DNA of 64,000 nucleotides from Mucilaginibacter conchicola (GTDB lineage Bacteria; Bacteroidota; Bacteroidia; Sphingobacteriales; Sphingobacteriaceae), in the NCBI RefSeq assembly GCF_003432115.1, contig NZ_QWDC01000002.1, positions 186,001 to 250,000 on the forward strand, read 5' to 3'. Both the position numbers and the translations under genes were made by a program. Below, piece by piece: positions 60,948 to 64,000 of this stretch. Below the pieces are notes generated by a model. That model was not told the origin of the DNA, did no database searches, and saw nothing but the letters and a program-made list of their open reading frames with translations. The stretch's first letter is position 1. Each line of letters starts with the position of its first letter.

Positions 60948-63440
60948 CTATTTACCGCCGCCACCGTCTGATGGCATCTGGTCGCCGCCATTATCGCGGC
61001 CTTCTTTGTCTTTATCCTTGCCAAAATCGAGCTTACCAAACTTGTAGCTCAGCGTTATGCCAAACGAGCGCAGGGGCATCTGCCTTAAGTTTTCCTGATA
61101 GAAACCTACACCCGATGTAATTGAGCGTTGCTCGTTGTATTTATTAAAAGGATTGTTTGCCACCAAACCTATGCTGGCTTTTTTATCCCAAAACTGCTTA
61201 CGTACCGCTAAGTTGTACCAAAAGAACTGCGGCCTGGTGCCCTGTAAAGTTCTGGAGCTGGAGTTATAGTTACCAAATACCTCGGCCATAAAATTGTTAG
61301 GGAACTGGTAGTTAGCGTTAAGATTTACGCGATAACCAAAAGCGCTTACGCGCTGTATAGCATTGTTATTAGCCGGATCGGGAGCGGTGTTCCAGCGGTT
61401 GGCTATAAAGATATTGGTGCGCAGGTTTAGCTTGCCCACCGGTACTGATGCAAATATGTTACCGCCCCAGGTGCTTTGTGTACCACGGTTTGCGCGCTGG
61501 CTCAGCAATACGTTGGTATAGGTATCACCGTTTACCACCAGGGTATCATACTGGGTGGTGTACTGCTGTATATCATCATTGTTATGGCGATAGAAACTAC
61601 CTACATAAAAGTTTGCGCCACTGTTATATGATTTGTTATAGCCCAGTTCAACACTGTTACTTTTCTCGGGCCTTAAGTTAGGGTTACCAGTGCTGATGTT
61701 ATGCGGATCGCTGATGTTATAGAAAGGGTTCACCTCGCCATAATCAGGCCGCTCTATACGGAACGAGTAGCTTAATTTCACACTCGATGTTGGATCAAAT
61801 TTATGCGAGATCACCGCCGATGGCGCTACCGTATTATAACCGGGGATAACCACACCGGGGAAATTGGCATTGGTGGTTGTATACTCGTTACGCAGGCCCA
61901 GTTTCACATCCAAAAAGTTTTTAAATAACGATGCCGTGGATGAGATATAACCCGCATAAACATTACGCCTGTAGTTGAAGCCGTAAGTTTGGTTAGCATT
62001 GTTAAGATAATTGCCTGCAGCATCCAGCGTATCGGTATTGGTTACGTTGGTTAAATTCTCTATCACCACTTTGGCACCACCATCTAAACTGAAGTTCTTG
62101 GTGATGGGTTGGGTATAATCTAATGAGATGTTGGTTTCCCTGTCATGACCGGGATTGTAGCCGCGGGTACCGGTTGCAGTCATCAACGGATCGTCATAAT
62201 CCTGGCGCTGAAAATAGTTTACCGTGTTTTTGCTACCGCTGGTGGTTATTAAGAACTCCAGTTCCTGCCCTTCTCTGGCAAAATTCTTTTTATAATTCAA
62301 ACTGAAGTCGGTAGAGTAAGCGCTGAAACGGCTCTCGGAGTTACGGGTGCTTAGCAGATCTTGCAATACCGCGCCTGATATGCCGTACTGAGTTTCTTCC
62401 TGGCTGGTTATACCTTTATTGCGGTTGCCAAAATGGTCAAACCCTACCGATGCGGTTAACTCATCCTTAGGCGTAATGCTCCAGTTAAAGCTTAATCCCG
62501 ATTGATAACCACTGCGTCGTGTATCGCTATATCCATCCTGGAACAGCGTGCTTTTTGAGCCATCGGCATTATCTGATCTACGGTTATTGGTATTCAAGGC
62601 CCTGGCATTGAGCATGGCATTACCGCTAAAGAAAGCGTTAACTCCAAAGTTGCCCTTGCGTGCATTCAGGTTAAAAGAGCCGTTCTCCTGGCGCGTACCT
62701 GCAGTAAGGTTTACGCTGCCGTTTATACCCGATACTTTGCTATCCTTTAATATAATGTTAATGATACCGCCCGTACCTGCTGCATCATACTTAGCGCCTG
62801 GGCTGGTAATTACCTCAATGCTTTTGATCTGGCTGGCGGGGATAGCCTGCAGTGCATCGGCAAGGCTTGCACCAAAAATGCTGCTGGGTTTACCATTTAT
62901 CAGAAAGCGGATGTTGCCGTTGCCCTGCAGCTCCACATTACCATCAATATCTACCGTTACCTGCGGTACTTTCTTCAGCACATCAATGGCTGCACCGCTT
63001 TGTGCGGTTAAGTCGTTTTGTGCGTTGAAAACCATTTTATCTATACGGTTCTCAACTATTGGCGCTTTGGCAATAATGTCTACACCTTTTAATTGGTTTT
63101 GGTTGGGTTGCAGCAAGATAGTACCAAGCGCAGCTACGCCGCCATCTTTTACTATTACATGCTCTATGATATATTTTTTATACCCCAAAAAATCTACGGT
63201 AACGCGGTAATCGCCGGCGGCAATGGTTTGAATAGTGAATGTGCCCTTTTCATCGGTGCTTATGCCGTTAAAAGGGCTGGCGCTGCCTTGTTTAAATACA
63301 GATACGGTAGCGTAATCTACCGCTTGTTGTGTTGTTGCATCAATCACTTTACCGCTTATTTTTCCCTTGCCGCCGGTATCCTGGGCAAACGAAAAAAGGA
63401 CAGATAAACTGAACAGAAATGATAATATATAAATACGCAT
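60948..63440 (-). CDS. TonB-dependent receptor-like outer-membrane protein (OMP_b-brl_3 type)
   Basis: This 830-residue receptor has a signal peptide ending near residue 20 (LFSFAQ), an N-terminal carboxypeptidase-regulatory-like domain (GKISGKVIDATTQQAVDYAT, ISTDEKGTFTIQTIAAGDYR), and a plug (VLKKVPQVTVDIDGNVELQG, IKSIEVITSPGAKYDAAGTG). A long barrel follows (RPDYGEVNPFYNISDPHNIS, GNPNLRPEKSNSVELGYNKS). The tail after the last strand is charged and Gly-rich (DKDKEGRDNGGDQMPSDGGG). No SusD partner is adjacent, so it is not a classic polysaccharide-utilisation pair. The substrate is unknown. Confidence 0.9.
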   Translation of the reverse strand: MRIYILSFLFSLSVLFSFAQDTGGKGKISGKVIDATTQQAVDYATVSVFKQGSASPFNGISTDEKGTFTIQTIAAGDYRVTVDFLGYKKYIIEHVIVKDGGVAALGTILLQPNQNQLKGVDIIAKAPIVENRIDKMVFNAQNDLTAQSGAAIDVLKKVPQVTVDIDGNVELQGNGNIRFLINGKPSSIFGASLADALQAIPASQIKSIEVITSPGAKYDAAGTGGIINIILKDSKVSGINGSVNLTAGTRQENGSFNLNARKGNFGVNAFFSGNAMLNARALNTNNRRSDNADGSKSTLFQDGYSDTRRSGYQSGLSFNWSITPKDELTASVGFDHFGNRNKGITSQEETQYGISGAVLQDLLSTRNSESRFSAYSTDFSLNYKKNFAREGQELEFLITTSGSKNTVNYFQRQDYDDPLMTATGTRGYNPGHDRETNISLDYTQPITKNFSLDGGAKVVIENLTNVTNTDTLDAAGNYLNNANQTYGFNYRRNVYAGYISSTASLFKNFLDVKLGLRNEYTTTNANFPGVVIPGYNTVAPSAVISHKFDPTSSVKLSYSFRIERPDYGEVNPFYNISDPHNISTGNPNLRPEKSNSVELGYNKSYNSGANFYVGSFYRHNNDDIQQYTTQYDTLVVNGDTYTNVLLSQRANRGTQSTWGGNIFASVPVGKLNLRTNIFIANRWNTAPDPANNNAIQRVSAFGYRVNLNANYQFPNNFMAEVFGNYNSSSRTLQGTRPQFFWYNLAVRKQFWDKKASIGLVANNPFNKYNEQRSITSGVGFYQENLRQMPLRSFGITLSYKFGKLDFGKDKDKEGRDNGGDQMPSDGGGGK

Positions 63441-63520
63441 GATGGGCCTCTTAATTGAGGCGCAAATCTGAAAAGAAAATCTGGATTAATTTGGTAGGTT
63501 TCTTAAATGTTACATATATG

Positions 63521-63934
63521 TTAAAGTATCAAAATAATGGTGCCACCAATGATCAGCAGCGCTCCTAAACCGTTTTTCAGGGTGAGCTGCTCGCCAAGGA
63601 AAACTACCGATAAAACAATGGCAAGCGCCACGCTCAGCTTATCAACCGGGGCCACCTGTTGCACCTTTCCAATTTGCAGAGCCTTAAAATAAAACACCCA
63701 CGAAAGGCCGGTTGCAAAGCCCGAGAGGATCAAAAAAGTCCAGTTTAGTTTGTTTAAAGTATGCAGGCCATGCTGGGCATGCTTATAAAAAACAATTGAC
63801 CACGCCAAAATAACGATCACCACGGTGCGAATGGCGGTTGCCAGATCGCTATCAACATCTTTGATTCCAATTTTTGCAAAAATTGCAGTCAGCGCGGCAA
63901 AAACCGCTGAAAGTAAAGCATATATCCACCACAT
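63521..63934 (-). CDS. Half-size EamA/DMT family transporter
   Basis: This 137-residue protein has five transmembrane segments (IYALLSAVFAALTAIFA, AIRTVVIVILAWSIVFY, FLILSGFATGLSWVFYFKAL, VALAIVLSVVFLGEQ, GLGALLIIGGTIILIL). It matches one EamA repeat of the drug/metabolite transporter superfamily (VAPVDKLSVALAIVLSVVF). A single repeat would have to dimerise to form a transporter. It is monocistronic, and the last 66 bases of the window are its AT-rich upstream region. Confidence 0.88.
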   Translation of the reverse strand: MWWIYALLSAVFAALTAIFAKIGIKDVDSDLATAIRTVVIVILAWSIVFYKHAQHGLHTLNKLNWTFLILSGFATGLSWVFYFKALQIGKVQQVAPVDKLSVALAIVLSVVFLGEQLTLKNGLGALLIIGGTIILIL

Positions 63935-64000
63935 AATATTTCTGTTTATCTAATTTTTTATATCGTGCTCTAAAAATATTTTATATCTTAGTTTAATAAT

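Noticed and set aside
62548..63210. A 220-codon plus-strand frame opposite the TonB receptor
   Set aside because: Leu/Pro/Ser-rich composition from antisense reading of a conserved plug domain; no start signal.
1..64000. tRNA, rRNA, CRISPR arrays, complete insertion sequences or a replication origin
   Set aside because: Reading both strands by eye showed no cloverleaf with T-loop consensus, no regularly spaced direct repeats with unique spacers, no rRNA segments and no DnaA-box cluster. A tRNAscan/Infernal run would be needed to exclude divergent RNA genes.

Overview
The window looks like a chromosomal segment of a Bacteroidota bacterium, most likely a Sphingobacteriales member close to Mucilaginibacter or Pedobacter. 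The reasons are: two type IX secretion/gliding genes (gldJ-like and porV); Bacteroidota-specific families (DUF2480, DUF3108, DUF3109, DUF2911, DUF6427, a YtxJ-like thiol protein); SusC/TonB-type outer-membrane proteins; a coaX/lptC/PPIase gene run; and many promoters with the Bacteroidota -7 element TAnnTTTG close to the start codon instead of Shine-Dalgarno sites. No rRNA, tRNA, CRISPR array, prophage or complete multi-gene insertion sequence was seen. The gene content is mostly housekeeping. The accessory signal lies in the intergenic repeats, two toxin-antitoxin loci, one REP-type transposase locus and one candidate small RNA.

Layout. 0-8.8 kb: a partial YkuK-like gene, gldJ and porV back to back, ispF, uvrA, a yefM-yoeB toxin-antitoxin pair and upp. 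9-16 kb: uvrB, a TPR membrane protein, ribH, a 35-residue lipoprotein, ytxJ, lipA, and an ECF sigma factor with its membrane anti-sigma factor. 16-23.4 kb: nnr, a YjjG-like phosphatase, a REP-associated tyrosine transposase surrounded by six copies of its probable cognate repeat, a DinB-like protein, a 39-residue membrane protein, an LpxH-like phosphoesterase, a glycosyltransferase and a nested inverted-repeat element of about 590 bp. 23.4-35 kb: a run of co-directional genes, DUF6427-purQ-coaX-outer-membrane protein-lptC-PpiD-like PPIase-DUF2480, then DUF3108, DUF3109, gmd and a RemB/Wzi-like barrel protein. 35-43.5 kb: tilS, a large OstA-like protein, rdgB, a possible DNA polymerase III psi-like protein, a SurA-like PPIase and a MoxR ATPase. 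43.6-50.8 kb (minus strand): an NTF2-like protein, cysS, and the mutL-rhomboid-rhomboid-EEP nuclease run. 50.8-64 kb: an amidohydrolase, a serine hydrolase carrying a GH3-C-like remnant, a Zeta-toxin-like pair, DUF2911, a candidate sigma-54-driven small RNA, an ArnT-like transferase, a barrel-less plug protein, a TonB-dependent receptor and an EamA-like transporter.

Functional themes. Envelope biogenesis dominates: LPS transport (LptC, OstA-like), periplasmic folding (two parvulin-type PPIases), lipid A/glycolipid steps (LpxH-like, ArnT-like, glycosyltransferase), GDP-sugar synthesis (gmd) and type IX secretion. DNA repair genes (uvrA, uvrB, mutL) are also present. The most interesting items are: (i) a candidate non-coding RNA of about 95 nt at 56305-56399, with a sigma-54-like -24/-12 element, a closing helix, a GNRA hairpin and a strong terminator; (ii) the transposase/REP locus, whose repeat copies show paired stem changes; (iii) a tandem rhomboid pair in which the second member has lost its active-site motifs; (iv) several families of long inverted repeats with compensatory arm changes; (v) very small genes that are easy to miss.
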